Below are positions 30,717 through 43,972 of a DNA stretch of 64,000 bases, one piece after another. The stretch is from Labyrinthula sp. Ha (taxonomy: Eukaryota; Sar; Bigyra; Labyrinthulida; Labyrinthulaceae). The notes beneath the pieces were generated by a model, which saw nothing but the letters and a program-made list of their open reading frames with translations, did no database searches and was not told where the DNA came from. The DNA is taken from assembly GCA_015227615.1 (NCBI GenBank), contig JAALGZ010000012.1, positions 186,001 through 250,000 of the forward strand. Reading direction: 5' to 3'. The first letter of the stretch is position 1. Each line of letters begins with the position of its first letter. The translations under genes were made by a program, and so were the position numbers.

Positions 30717-31462
30717 TTATTAGGAAGACCTAGAGGTATATGACAATATAGTTGCACGAGTCCCAGATTAGCACATTTACCTGTTTTGCGTAGAATCCAG
30801 TTTTACACATGGTTATCGAAATAATATTTTGAAGCAGGATTAGAGAAACCAATAACGAGGCCTAGCGCCTGAGATCATGGGGCTTTGCGGTACAGTTATT
30901 AATCATTTGCAAATGATGAGAAAATGTGTTTGTTTCTTCACACTTTTATCTTCATTAAAGTGCACATAAATTTTTTCTCTTATTTAGTATAATTGCTTTA
31001 TTATCCGTGAACCCTTTTCATACTATATCTTCAGAGCTTCACAAAAACTTTAAAAGAGAACATGTCAACTTCAACCCCCTTAATTTTAGTAGCAATTATT
31101 TGATATCTGCTCTGGAATATTAAACTATCTAATACAATACCATTAATCTAACGATAGCATGTTTACAATATAAAGTAGTCATATCAATACCTATATTCAT
31201 TCTCTATTGTTACATTCTTAAGACCGGGAATCCCCAAACAAAAAGCTGCTTAGTTCTTGACAACGCAAGAAATAGCTGTACATTATCGCTGAAACAGAGG
31301 AATTTAGAAGCTATGTTCTATTTTCTTCAGTAGGTTGTAGTTTAGAAGATTTATATTCTAGTATTTCACAAACATTTTCTGAACTATAGTCTTAGTCTTA
31401 TCTCCGAGTTTAGAAACTAAGCCTATCTCTCCGGTAAAACTTTGTTTCGATGAAGTACCGAG
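30717..31462. other. Spacer before gene B
   Basis: AT-rich sequence with no recognised element until the A/B shared block. Confidence 0.35.
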
Positions 31463-31499
31463 TACAAAACGTATTTAGAACAACTCTTGTGAAATAGTC
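31463..31499 (+). promoter_or_regulatory. Promoter-proximal block shared with gene A
   Basis: Repeats ACAAAACGTATT and the CTTGTGAAA word found before gene A, at nearly the same distance from the ATG (60 versus 63 bp). Sequence similarity is seen; a regulatory role is inferred. Confidence 0.45.
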
Positions 31500-31522
31500 A
31501 AAGTTTTCCTCCTTGAAATAAA

Positions 31523-33442
31523 ATGTTACTTAAATATATTCCAGCTGTCTATATTTTACTCTTACAGACAGTTTATTCAAGAGCTCAAGTTCCTTTGATA
31601 ACTGGTAACCTTACTTTTTTTACACCGAGGTACTCAAACTTCATTGGCGGATTTGATGAAGAGTGTTCAATCACAGCTCCAATGGTTAAACTTGCCCCTG
31701 GAGAAAATTTATGTGACTTAGATACTATCCAAACTAATATTACGGGACAGGTTCTTGTTACTCTTGTTATCCTAAGTTTTGGTTGTTATGAAGAAGTTGC
31801 ATATGAGAATGCGATCAAACTTGGTGCTGTTGCAGTGTTAGATGCTGTTGCTATTCCGCCCGGATCGTATGAAAGTATCCACAATGCAGGACAAGAATTC
31901 CAAAAGGGAGATATTCCTTTTCTTCAAGTTGGTACTGAGTTTTTTGTAACATTTGGGTTTGAAGGTATTAGTCCTGCGTTTGATTTATTGAATGGAACAC
32001 CAATAAATATAGAAGGATGTGGAGATACAATTCTGTTTAGCAAATGTTTCGAAGCATATAAAATTACTTACATTCCTTTTTCTATTATAGCTTTGTTTGG
32101 AGCAATTCTTGCATATAGAGTTGCAAAACGAGTAAAAGGCTCTGCTTCAAGTCGCCCCAGAATAGCCCTTATTGCTTATGAAGCACTATTCTTAGTATTT
32201 ACTGCAGTGGTACTATTCTTTGGACTTGAATTAAGACAATCTAAAAATTTGTTGAGTGGTAATATTATTTCAGCTCGTGCTAAGGATGTTCTTGGACTTT
32301 TGCAAATAATTGGTAATGTTCACGGGTCTCTACTCAATGCAATCTATTGGAATGCTCTAAGAAAAGGATGCTTCCTGAAAGATTCCCAATCAGCAGCATA
32401 TTGGAGAAAGGAATTCTTCTTCTCACCTTGGCAATTTATTTCAATTGCTTCCACTGCTACTCTTGCTGTTGGACTTATTAGAGCAAATGACAAGTTTCAT
32501 ACCGGTGAAATTGAACAATTTAAAAGTTTATTGAAGTTTGGTGTTTCTGTTGATGTCATTTGTGGTATTGTGCTGTTTCTTAGTATGTTACATTTTATTC
32601 TTACCCTAAGAAAAGTACTTCCCAAATCTAAGACAGAGTCTGGACTCTTGAGAGAAGAAACTTGCATGGAAAAGTTACTTTTTCTTTGGACAACTCTTAA
32701 AGCTATTGTGAAAGGAAGAAATTTGTCTCTAGGACTAACAAGGCCGGGAACTAATAATGTATCTGAGGTTCATGGCAAACTTATTAACTTATCTCTGCAC
32801 CTTTCGAAATGGCTTATGCTCTATGTTATTATTATGATATTTTGTTCTTATTTTCTGTTATTTGGTTTCTTAGAGTATTTACCTTTTGGTTTACTCCAAA
32901 ATGATCCTGATATGTGTAGATCTTTTTCGTTTTTTGTCTCCTACATATGCTTAAAAATTTTGACATCATATTGTAAGATAATTGGACTTGGTGGTCCAAA
33001 GAAGGTAAAAGATACAGGAACTGGAAGTTTTAGAAAATATTTTAGTAGTAACCGTATTATTGATACATATAAAGATACATCTCAAATGAGTCCAAGAATA
33101 CAAGTACCTGTTGCCCCAAGGCCAGTATCTCCTGCAGAGCATTGTGTAGAACAAAATAAACCTGATGAAGGTTATACAAATAATAAACAGGTTGCTAAAA
33201 CTTCTTCAAAACAAGATTATATAAACTTAATATTGAAACCTAGTCCAGGTAGGGGGATTAGGAAAACCGAATCAACATACTCCTCTTTTAAAGATAGGGA
33301 TAGAAGAGTATCTATTATAAGTACCAATAGTCCTCCAAATAAAAAAAAGGGTAACAGAAACATGCATTCACGAAACCGAAGAAATAAAAAGCTTCCAAAA
33401 AATAACATGACCTCTGATAAGAACATATTTGATTATGCTTAG
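31523..33442 (+). CDS. PA-domain seven-transmembrane receptor-like protein (paralog B)
   Basis: 639 residues, one exon, closest to paralog A and colinear with it. Signal peptide about 1-21 (YSRAQ). The ectodomain keeps all five cysteines and the PA-like order (LCDLD, TGQVLVT, GCYEEVAYENAIKLGA, IPPGSYESIHNAG, IPFLQVGTEFF). The seven spans and the signature strings RPRIALIAYEALF, NVHGSLLNAIYWNALRKGC and SYCKIIGLGGP are retained. Differences from A gather in the signal peptide, span 4, the loop between spans 5 and 6, and the tail. The tail is long (about 145 residues), Lys/Arg-rich and unlike that of A apart from a short PSPGRGIRK / PTLGRGVHK match. Start ATG follows AAATAAA, with A at -3. Inferred to be a plasma-membrane receptor or sensor; no ligand or signalling partner can be read from sequence. 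Confidence 0.82.
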   Translation: MLLKYIPAVYILLLQTVYSRAQVPLITGNLTFFTPRYSNFIGGFDEECSITAPMVKLAPGENLCDLDTIQTNITGQVLVTLVILSFGCYEEVAYENAIKLGAVAVLDAVAIPPGSYESIHNAGQEFQKGDIPFLQVGTEFFVTFGFEGISPAFDLLNGTPINIEGCGDTILFSKCFEAYKITYIPFSIIALFGAILAYRVAKRVKGSASSRPRIALIAYEALFLVFTAVVLFFGLELRQSKNLLSGNIISARAKDVLGLLQIIGNVHGSLLNAIYWNALRKGCFLKDSQSAAYWRKEFFFSPWQFISIASTATLAVGLIRANDKFHTGEIEQFKSLLKFGVSVDVICGIVLFLSMLHFILTLRKVLPKSKTESGLLREETCMEKLLFLWTTLKAIVKGRNLSLGLTRPGTNNVSEVHGKLINLSLHLSKWLMLYVIIMIFCSYFLLFGFLEYLPFGLLQNDPDMCRSFSFFVSYICLKILTSYCKIIGLGGPKKVKDTGTGSFRKYFSSNRIIDTYKDTSQMSPRIQVPVAPRPVSPAEHCVEQNKPDEGYTNNKQVAKTSSKQDYINLILKPSPGRGIRKTESTYSSFKDRDRRVSIISTNSPPNKKKGNRNMHSRNRRNKKLPKNNMTSDKNIFDYA

Positions 33443-36400
33443 TGTTAACTAAATCCTTACCGTATGTTGGGTACAATCTGGATTGAATTCTCTTAAGTAA
33501 TAGCTGTTACGGAATATTAGGAGAATGATGTTGCTGCATAGCATCTTACGCGCATGCAAAGAATAGAAGCTGAAGTTTGTTAACCCTCATGGAATAGAGA
33601 CGCTAGTTTCTTGGAGAATGCCAGGAATCTAGTAATTGAAAGTAGACATTATTTTCTTGTAGTTTAGTCTCTAGTGCAACTCGGGGCTTCAACTCCTGGC
33701 TAAGAATAAATTGTTCTTCAATTTTTTTATTCTTATTTAAGAGCAGGAAATATTTCGTTTTCTCTATGTTATCAAATAGATTCTCAAACTTATCTTATCG
33801 ACAATAAGAAGACAACGTTGAATTATCCGGGTGTCTCATTGAAACTTCTAGAATACCGTATTATGTAATAAGTCGTTTAATCTTGCGTTGTAATTGAAGG
33901 AGAATATGATTCATCAAGTCTGTTTTCATAGTCTTTCGGAAATTTGTGTTCGATTTAACACCTGAATAGATTGTTCGAGCGTAGGTTGGGATCTTATTGA
34001 AGTCACATTAGGAAACAAGAAATATTTTTCTTTAATAATTGCTTTTGTCACTAGCCCCTTATGTTTCTTCTGTTGCATTTTTTTAACTTTAGTGCATTGT
34101 GTTATTGCTTTAATAGATGTAGACTTGGACATTGCCTGAATCTTGCGTTATAAACCTAGACTGAAGGCCATAGAGCAATTTCTTTCGGCCATAATACTCA
34201 CAAATCCTTGAAATAATTACCAGATAAAGTATTACTAGAGTGTTCTATGCAGATTTAATGAGATTATAGGCTGGACTTTTGAATAAGCATTCTTTTTTCA
34301 AATTTGGTGCAGCTTATGCACTAATAGTAATTAGGGTTTGACCCTATGCTATTTATTCTAAATAGCTACTTGACTCTTCGTGAGTAATTTTTCTGATACA
34401 ACGGCTCCTAGTACATACATACTACCTTCTATATTAAATGGAACCAGCTGCTTAAGGACAAGAATACCTTCTTACAGATTTTACGCTGGAATGAGTTTTT
34501 CAGTGTATAAGGAACGGCTGGATATTATTCTCCTCCACCCAATTTCACTTTGGCGTGATTCAACTTTGAGATTAAGATGTTTTCATTGTCAGCGGCTTAA
34601 AAATGTTATTATCTTCCTATTAATTTATTTTGATAGTTAAAGCTTGGTAGCCTGCAATAAAGATATTGAGAATTAACTTGGAAAATCCTAACACTATTAT
34701 GACCTATTTAACAGTATATATGTATGATCTCTTCATTTTAAGCATTGGCTGAATAACGAGCAGGCTCGGATTTGATTTAGTGATAATTTATCAACAAAAA
34801 TTTTGGTCGTATTTTTATTACTGTTTGGTTCTGTTAATTCCCCAATTACTTTGACTTATGATTAATTATCAGTTGGTTATCAAGAACAGAGTTTGCCACG
34901 TTGCTTTGGGTCAAGCGGCTAATAAAAATGTATTTCATTTTGACACCAAATGAAATTCTTCAAAGTACGAGACATACGGTCATACTTCATCATGTTACAG
35001 GATTCTTCTCGGGCAATATGGAATTTCATATGAACTCTCATGCCATGCAAAAATAAATTGTATTTTTTTAGGCCGTTTGGCTCAAATTGATGTGGCCTAA
35101 TTTATTGCTGATATTCACTTGATTACCAAAATAATACCAAATTGATTTTATACAAAATAGAATTCCGTTGCTATTGTTAATAATCAGAATTCAAGCAATT
35201 AGCAAACAATTATTGACAAATTCTATCACGTCCCATGCCTAGTAACAACGGCACTCATACAAATATTTACTAAGCAGCTCATGCTGAATCTTCCTGGAGG
35301 ACTCACCACTGAGTATCTACACTATAGTAAGCTCGGGAAGTTACATAGAAACTGCCAATCTCACGAGGATGAAGTTTTCCTATTGTTCATAGTATAATTT
35401 CTGAGGTTGCATATTTCCTGAGAATAAACCTTATTGCATATTTGTCCGAGATGTTTGAAGCATAATAAGATACCTAATTATTAGAGCAATTTACCACTCT
35501 AGAATTATTATGCCAAAACTCCAATTAATTCTGTCCAAGAAGGTTACTTAATGAGAATTCTGATCTAGTCATTAAAGCTCTCAAAATCGAGTGCCCCTGG
35601 TAACTATTATTTGGGTCTTGCAAATCTCTGAAAAAAATAATATGATAGAGCTGAATAGACTTCTTCTGATCTGGTGAGACAACTGGAGGTAAAAGTTGTT
35701 CGTAGAGCAATGATAAACTACAGATGGTACAAATGTCAGAAAACAGGTCTGTCCCTCCGGAAACAGATAACTACGACTACTTTTTCAGAGGTTTGAAATA
35801 TTCTAGTCTATAAATAAATGGTGGTTTGCTTTGAGAAATTGTCTTAAGACTTTGTCGACATAAATATATGACGTTTGAAAAAAATGTAGTTTCGATGCAG
35901 CAACTCAATCCGAATATGATTCTACAGTTATACTAGGACATTTGCAATAAAAAAACGGGCTTATAGAGCTTAATTGATTTATTACAGCAAATTATTACTC
36001 TTCCCGTTACATATCTAAAAATATAATGTAAGGTACAGAATAATAGCTTCTTTAGTATCACATAAGATCTAATAGGAGAAAGGAACATAATAATGTCAAA
36101 GGTTGTTATATATGGTAGATGATACCAGTCTTAGAATATTGTAACACTCTTGATTTGAGTGAAATATGAAGTGCATAAAAGACCTACTATTTGTTGTCTT
36201 AGCGCCTTCCTTCAAAAGAAAATTAAATGCAGAAATAGAGATTATATATGTCTAGGGTATTTATAAGAGAAGATATCACATCAAGGAAGAAATTTATGGA
36301 GTACATCTAATTTCGCGCCTGCAAATCTATAAATTTTGACACTCTATCTTGTAAACATATATAGATAGATATATAGATAGATATATAGATAGATATATAG

Positions 36401-39400
36401 ATAGATAGATGATGGACTCAATTTTTAGTTTGGAATGTAAATAATTCCCTCTCTGGTGCTTCTGTAGATGATAGAATCTGTTTTTGAGACCAGGAGATAA
36501 GTGAATTAGCAAAAAGGAATTATACACCAGAGTAAATGATATAATATTCCTTGGAATATATTTGTGGTAACTTGTGCTTATAAATACTGATTCCTTAAGT
36601 TTTTCCTTATCAGCAAATAATTTGTTTTCTTTTCAGTTGGTTATATTGGTTCTTAGATATATTTTTTAACGATGGGTTAATCACCCAGGTCAAAAACATT
36701 TCATGGTCAAGAAATTAAGATTTTCTTAGAATTGATGAAATATAGCATCGGCACTCATCCAAGCTAAGTATAATGTTAGCCATTATAATTTTCTCAACTC
36801 ACTTACTAGCTAAGGCTATTTTATATTTATGAGCCATAAGAATAAAGATGCAATGATATTTGCTTTTGCATTTTTCTTGATATCAGCAGTGTAGTGTAAT
36901 AATTAACATTTTGGGGTTACCAACACAACTTTTTGTAATTGGCATCATTTGATTCTAAAACAAAAAACCATGTAAATTCTAGGTGAAGAGCCAAAACTTA
37001 GCCTCTTATAAATGATAGAATAATTAAAAGAAAACCATGGCTTAGTTTTCTTGGATTTTTTTAGATATTAGTTTTGCACTTAATTAGTTCCGTACCTTTA
37101 GTTATACTTAAGTTTAATGTAATAGTTAATATGGGTTACTGGAAGTAATATACGTCTTTTGTCAAGTTAAACGGTAAAACAAGATTTTATCCATAGTCTA
37201 TTTTTATAAGATATTCCCGACAATATTCGCCAATAAAACTGGGATTTTTGACTTAAGCGATATTACAATATAAATTATACACAAATATTCTAATAGGAAG
37301 AGATATTTATGCTAAAATATTAATAATCCTAATAATTATTAAAATACTGTTTTCAAAATAAGTTTCCCCATTTCTCCCTATATTTGTTCATCAATAGAAC
37401 TGTTATTTTTATTCTTCAAATACGTCATAAATAATATATCTACTTCAACTAATGTGTTTGGAGGGTCAAAAAAACGAAATAAAGCCAAAATCTATTGTTT
37501 TGCAAGAAAAGTAGGGTACCTTACAGGATTTTAGTACATTATTACATAACTTAAACTATCTTATCATTTTTTGTTAAGTTGGATTAACATAGAGAATAGG
37601 TATGCACATAATTCATAGTAACCCGAGATCTCCTTTTTGTCTTTGGTATATAGCTTAAAAATTATATAGATTTTATGTTCATTTATTTGCGAAAATATAA
37701 ATTCAAGTACGTGTTATACTTCTCTGGTATTATTATAAGACCCAGGCTACCGTATACATGGAAACTCAAGGTATAACTTTTTGGTTAAAAAAACAAAAAC
37801 AATATTTCCACCATATCACAATAACTTTAAAAAATCGGAACGTCGTTAGTCAGCAATTTTGAACTAGAAAAACCATGAGAAATCAGTTCAAATAAATAAA
37901 TTTGGAAAAGAAGAGAATAAGAATTTTTCAGAACGCTCAGGAACTAGCATTTTCAATACGGTAAGAAGTTGTTTAGATATAAATTTATATGTTTAGACTA
38001 TAAGAACTATCGTTTCAAGCATAATAATTGGTATAATTACATACTTACATAGTCGTTTGGATCACTTAATACACCTCATCACTGTTTCGATATATTTTAA
38101 CACAAAATTGGAAAATAAGAGACAAAACAACACAATCAATACTTTAATGCACTGAATTCTATAAGCTTGTTATTTTATGTTTTGCATGAGGAGGTTGGGG
38201 TCTAATCTTAAACGATTGGTGGTAAATTTCAATCGAAAAATGACAAAAGCTAGCTCTCCAAGTCTATAAACGGACATCCTAATACAATATATTCAACCAT
38301 AGACGAAACAAGGAATATAAAGTTTGATTTATGTTCATAGACACAGCTTTATAAGTTAAGTTAATATAATATGTTTTAATTGATGGAAATAAGGTATAAG
38401 TCCATGTATAAAATAAGACTAAATATATATATATTTCCAAATCACAATCAATAAGAGGAATAGCGTAGACAATTAAGCATTAAAATAAGACTAAGATGTG
38501 ATAAAATAATTCACGCCTATAAAAACATAGAAATTAATACCTTGAAAACAAAAAGAAATTTTTCATTGTAATTATAGAAATGTCGTAGTATATTCATGTA
38601 AGTTATGATAACAAGGTAAGTTGAGAGTAAAAAATAAGTATATACACTTACTATGTTTCTGTTAAATTATATGTTATTTAAATATTGTTAAGAATATTAT
38701 TTGTAGTTTTAACTATTTTCCTATGCAGGCATTAAACCTATGTACGATATTAACTCACTGTATGTCTTTTTGTAAAAAGTATAATACCAACCCATGTTAC
38801 TCGATCCTTATGAGGATTTTCGTAAGTGATTTGGTTTACATATCACAAGAAATATTCAACAGCTTACTATATTTAAGTAACTTACTATTATAAAAGAATG
38901 TCAAGAGAACTTCTCAAAACCTGCAAATAAATAATTTTCATGGAATACCTAAGTGTTAGTATAGATTGCAACAATTTCACGCTATTATGCTGTGCGCACA
39001 TAAAAATATTCTATTAATAGAATACGTGCTGGATACTTGGTTAGTTAAACTATGTATTTATAACAATATTAAATTTAAAAATAAATGAGGATAATACGGT
39101 TAGAAGCTTTTAAATAACCATGATTCTGTAGAAGCCGGCTTGCAAGTATGGAATCAGGTTTACATTGAATGGAATATATATATATATATATATCATATCG
39201 AATGAAGATGATGGTTAAGTCTAAGCTTGAATGCGTTATTATTTTATCTTATTTAATAGTAATTATATTAAGAAATCGCAATAAATCTTATTAATTCATA
39301 GGATAAGCCCAGCCAAAAAATACTATTTTTTTGGAATTCAGGCAAAATAAGCTCAAAATTGACGGAAACAAATATATTGGATGATAAATTTTTCAAAAGG

Positions 39401-41547
39401 CAAAGGTTTCAAGTAATATTATTACTTAGCACGAATAGAATACAGATTGTTCCCCTGAAACTATTTAAAGGCCTAAACTTAAGGATTGACAGAATACCAT
39501 CTTATTAAAGTGGATTATATGTAATGGTACAAATAATCAAAAATGAAGGGATCTTGCTATTGAGTACGAATACAAAATATAAAATAAGATTACAGTTCTT
39601 CGAAAATAATATTGATTTATTTAGGATCACCAGTGATTATACTTAATAACTTGAAAAATATTACCTAGTAATTGATAGAGAAGACCAATCTAAAACATAT
39701 GACTTGGTTAACTTGCTATAATAAATATTTATAACACAGAATAATTTTTTTTGTGTATATATAGTATTACCCAATAAAAAGTATACCCAAAAATATATAC
39801 AGGTAAAATACATACCTATCCATGAGATAAACGCAATATTCCCTGTCTAAATTGAACACCAGAAAACTGTACCACAAAAATTCAATATTAACTTGTAAGA
39901 TATTAACAAAAGATAGGAACTCAAGCCTAAAAGGATTTTATCGAGCAACAAGCAAAATGTTCTTAGAGTGATATTGTATTTATTAGTATATGATTCTTAG
40001 AGTTTATACTAAATTGAGGTATTTCATTGGTGCGAGTTGCATATGGTGCGAAGCAGGATTCTTCTTCTCAATTCAATGGTGACTAATCTAGAAGATTCTA
40101 GAAAAAATTAGTTTTTGAAAAAATATCAAGCCACAATATTATTGACCTTGATAATACTATTGCCGAGGTAGTTTTTATCAATTTTATCACGTACTTACAG
40201 TATTTTATGGGTTTTTTAATATAGATAACTAGAAGAGTTCTTCGGCTAAATTTACCTCCGATAGTTATTGTTAGCTAAAAAAAAACTCCTCTTTTTTGGT
40301 TTTTGCAGTTATTAAAAACTGCTAGAAGCAAATGGCGACGAAAGTATTCTATCCTGGAACCGAGACCCCTAAATGCTGAATTATGAAAATCGCACACCTC
40401 AACAATACCTAAGAATCATTAATCTGTTTTTCAAAAAAAAATAAGCCCTCCCCAAACTTAGTCAACTCATCTTTTAAGTTTATATTAAAGCTGAAAATAT
40501 CATCCGAAAAATATTTAAAAGCTAGAACGAGCTCTTCCTGAGGACTAACTCTATACTCCTAGTATTGCTCCAACGAGAGCTGAATATGAGCTCATTGGGT
40601 ATGACTTATCTATATTTTGGAAGTGACGTTTTTGCCGGTAAGGTCAGTCTCAGAGCTATTCAATTCCCAGATATTATATACCAGGTACTGGCTTCTTTAG
40701 GAATCTGTATCGACCCTGTGATGATTTGCTAGAAGGTTTTCCTACGACATATTTATCAACTAAACATTATCTGAGGTATAAGGGAGAACAGTACTTGATA
40801 AGCACGAAAAAATTTATCGTCACTTTTAAGATATCAAAATTGGGTAATGAATAAAATCTGAATGTTTTAATATATTATTTGGGGTTTGATAATTTTCTAT
40901 GAAACAGTAAAATAATGATTACTCTGTTCGAATATAAGGTAGCATAAGAGAAAAAAAAATATTGCAATGAAGGTCTTAGTTCTAATAATGAGGACTGGTT
41001 ATATACATTAATGATATGCAACGTAAGAATGGTCATAGAAAAGGGCCCGGTACCCAAAACAGAAGCGAAAAAAATAAAAGTTTCTTTGCAAAAGGATTTG
41101 TTGTAATTAGAATAATAATTACCAGGAAAAGGAAATGACCACCTGAATCTGGAAAAGCCTTGAAAGTTAGAACGTCTGAATCTGTTCTGAAAAGGTCTTA
41201 TAATTCATAAGCCGTAAAATTATACCTCTTACAATACTTAATTTCTATGTGGAAACAAAATAAAGAATTCTAAAATGAAATATTATGTGGTCAGACCAAC
41301 CAAGAAACAATATAGTAAACAATTTTACAAGAGCATCAAGATTGACCTTGTATCCTAGTCTCCTCTGTAATAAAGACTTGAATGAAAACAATAATAGCTT
41401 ACACTAATTAAGAATTAAAAAGCCCCATCTGGTATGATTGAGTACAACAAGTTACACCATATGGCTAGACTCAAATGAGCACAATATGGAAAAGGAATAT
41501 TAATGAAAAAAGGCAACGATGGATCTATGACTTAGATCAATATTTAA
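33443..41547. other. Long AT-rich spacer between genes B and C
   Basis: No supported gene. It contains a 12-bp-period tandem repeat (36361-36412) and an (AT)n run (39174-39193). The part from about 36600 to 41280 is the most AT-rich of the window. Short open frames are as expected by chance. Confidence 0.35.
36361..36412. repeat. 12-bp tandem repeat (ATAGATAGATAT)n
   Basis: Three copies of ATAGATAGATAT followed by ATAGATAGATAG, a compound GATA/AT microsatellite. Confidence 0.9.
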
Positions 41548-42209
41548 AACGGAGAGACCACCACAGAAGTTGAGCCATTCAAATGGTACATGGTTGGTTC
41601 AGCAGAAGAACTATCCCAGCATCTTCAAACCTTCTTATACCACATTTGTAATGGAGAAAGTAAAAACACTAAATCTTAGAATGGATTAGCAAAGACAAAT
41701 TTTGGAGGAACATTAAGAATGAAAAAGGGTAAAATTGTTTCTTCATCATCTGAAAATTTTACCATTGACATGGATTTGATCTGTGTCGTAAACAAGTCAA
41801 GAGACTTTGTCTTCATTTCCCGTGGTGACCATGTCTTTCATGAAAAAAATGTACTTGGGAATGTAAGAAAATATAAAGAGTAAATAACCAAAGCAGTACC
41901 AACCTTAAGAAAGTTTGCTGGTGTTGCTAACAGTTGCATTATAACCTTCATGGCATCAGGTAGGAATCTACCGAGAATTGTGGTTTCCAAGGATCTAGCT
42001 GTTGGCAACTTTCAGAAATGAAGGGGGTTAACAAATTTGAGGATGGAATCATTGAAACGCGAATACATTATGGAAAGGGTTACCTACAAAGAAGCGAGAA
42101 ATTTAAATTTTCAAACTTAGCAGAAGTGCACAAACATAAGCCTAAAAACCTTTCCTTGGTCTATTTTACGACATGTCCCTATGCCTTCAGTCACCACCTC
42201 TTTCTTTGA
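41548..42209 (+). pseudogene. Coding-like tract, unidentified (decayed or intron-containing gene)
   Basis: One plus-strand frame is open for most of 155 codons, with three internal stops where about eleven would be expected. A second frame is open for about 80 codons up to 42209. Residue use is protein-like (FKWYMVGSAEELSQHLQTF; VNKSRDFVFISRGDHVF; FEDGIIETRIHYGKGY). Donor-like GTAAG occurs near 41862 and 42213, and acceptor-like CTAACAG at about 41928, so a split gene is possible, but no exon model I tried is convincing throughout. I recognise no family. Either a small multi-exon gene or a pseudogene. Confidence 0.3.
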
Positions 42210-43557
42210 AAATGTAAGTATTTGAGTAAGTGTTGAACTCTAACCACAATGATTTTGTCTTGCCATTGAATTTCCTTGGATCCTGAATATGCACATTTTT
42301 TTAGGTGATAACCTTGAGTTTATCCTCTTGAATTTTGAAGCACTCGCTTTTTTCTTATGGCACTAACTTTTCTGCAAATTCCCCAACTACAAATAGCTCT
42401 ACTCTACTGGTTTTATTGTTTGAAAAACTGTTGATATTAAATCTGCTTAGTTCTTAACTCTAAAAACTCTAACCATTTATTTTTTGTTCCCAGAATTAGT
42501 GTTCCTCAAGTTCCAATGCCTATCCATATTTCCAAACAACGCATCAAACGTTCTTTCATCATTGCACGTCATCAACCTTACCTTCCTAACGCTAAATCAA
42601 ATTAACCTATATTTATATAACCAAACCTTGAACATGAAATAAAGAAATATTTCAAGCATGTAAACCCTCAAATAATCCAGAAAAGATGAGGAAGTCAGCC
42701 ACGTTTTTGTTAACGAAGGTTCCAGCAGCTATTTTCTTGCTACTAGCCTCATTTATATCTCACTATCATCACAACTATCTATATGACCACGACAAACCTT
42801 AACTTGACTAAAAAAACTCACACTCCTAAATTACAACATGAAGTACTATTAGGAAAAATAACCACAGTGAAAAAAAGTACCATTTTCTCTGATATTTTCC
42901 TTCAATGTTTGTTACCGTTACTAAATACTTTCGAACCCTACTCAGGATAAACACCTCCAAGCTTTTTTCCTTCCTTTATCTCTCTTCTAAAAATTAAAGC
43001 TTTTGACCACCTTTTCCTTCTTACCTAATAATTTAATGTCACGTAAATCGAATGAAATATTGACTGTATTGGTTGTTTTTTATTGTTTGCTCCTAAATTA
43101 ATATCCATATTCTTTTAACTTAGAGTTGATCTAGACGCCGTTTCGCAGTAAACGAATCTTCCCATATTTCTGTCTTGCTCCACATCTGCTAGGCTCCTAT
43201 GAACTATTTTTTAGGAAACGAGGGCTCTTACGAAGTGTTAATGTTAAATACTTCTCATTCTTGCTTATTTTTCTTTAAATACCAATGTTCTTCAAAGTTA
43301 ACACCGGTCTCAACAATTTGGTATAAAATAATAACTTTGCAAAACTTCTTTGTGTGAGTCTTATTATTTTTAGTTACGATTTTACAAAATTGATTTTTCT
43401 AGTTAGAATTTAGAATATCTGACTCATGGGTCAAATAGAGTTATTGAAAATTTATACTTTATATTAGATGACCAGGTGAATAACTCCCGAACCGGAAACT
43501 GAGCGACAGTAATGCTGCGTTAAGTTTTTATTTTTTTTTGCGATAATCTCTACGTTC
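42210..43557. other. Spacer before gene C
   Basis: A 37-codon protein-like stretch at about 42495-42605 follows a good acceptor-like TTTTTTGTTCCCAG and might be another exon of the preceding tract. Otherwise AT-rich with nothing recognised. Confidence 0.25.
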
Positions 43558-43607
43558 ATGCGTATCAATAAAAAAGAATTCTATACAATCCTGTCATTTG
43601 TCATTAT

Positions 43608-43830
43608 TGCTTCTAAGATACTGCACATTTTCTGGTCCCTGATTCGGGTACTTCTAGTTTTCCTTTCTTTAACTGAAACTTATTATTACTATATTCTTAC
43701 CAAAGGATCCGGTCGAACCTCGAAGTATATGAACAGAATTATCTCTAATAGAAACAATACTACTGGACTGGAACCAAATTTCATGATACCGCAACTAATA
43801 AGCTAACTTTCCCAACATGTGTTCAACTAA
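43608..43830 (+). promoter_or_regulatory. Upstream block conserved between genes C and D
   Basis: Words including TCGGGTACTTCT, a pyrimidine-rich stretch after it, and AACATGTGT about 170 bp further on are shared, in order, with 56128-56290. The first lies about 330 bp before the C start codon and about 315 bp before D. Both blocks sit inside open frames of similar length (43558-43806, 82 codons; 56047-56286, 79 codons), read in the same phase over the conserved core. A small upstream protein is therefore possible as well as a promoter. The two peptides match only weakly outside the core (RVLL). Confidence 0.45.
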
Positions 43831-43972
43831 AACTTCTAAGAGTTACTAAATTTATTCCTAGTAGCCTTTTTTATTCTTGTCTGTGTACTAACTTGTACAC
43901 CTATTTAACAAGTCCGAACGGCAACAAAACCACTTCCAGGACCAAAGTTATTATATTTTTTCCGGCCAGAAC

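Noticed and set aside
34380-34640. Plus-strand 86-codon frame
   Set aside because: Begins at GTG, no recognisable domain, length within chance expectation.
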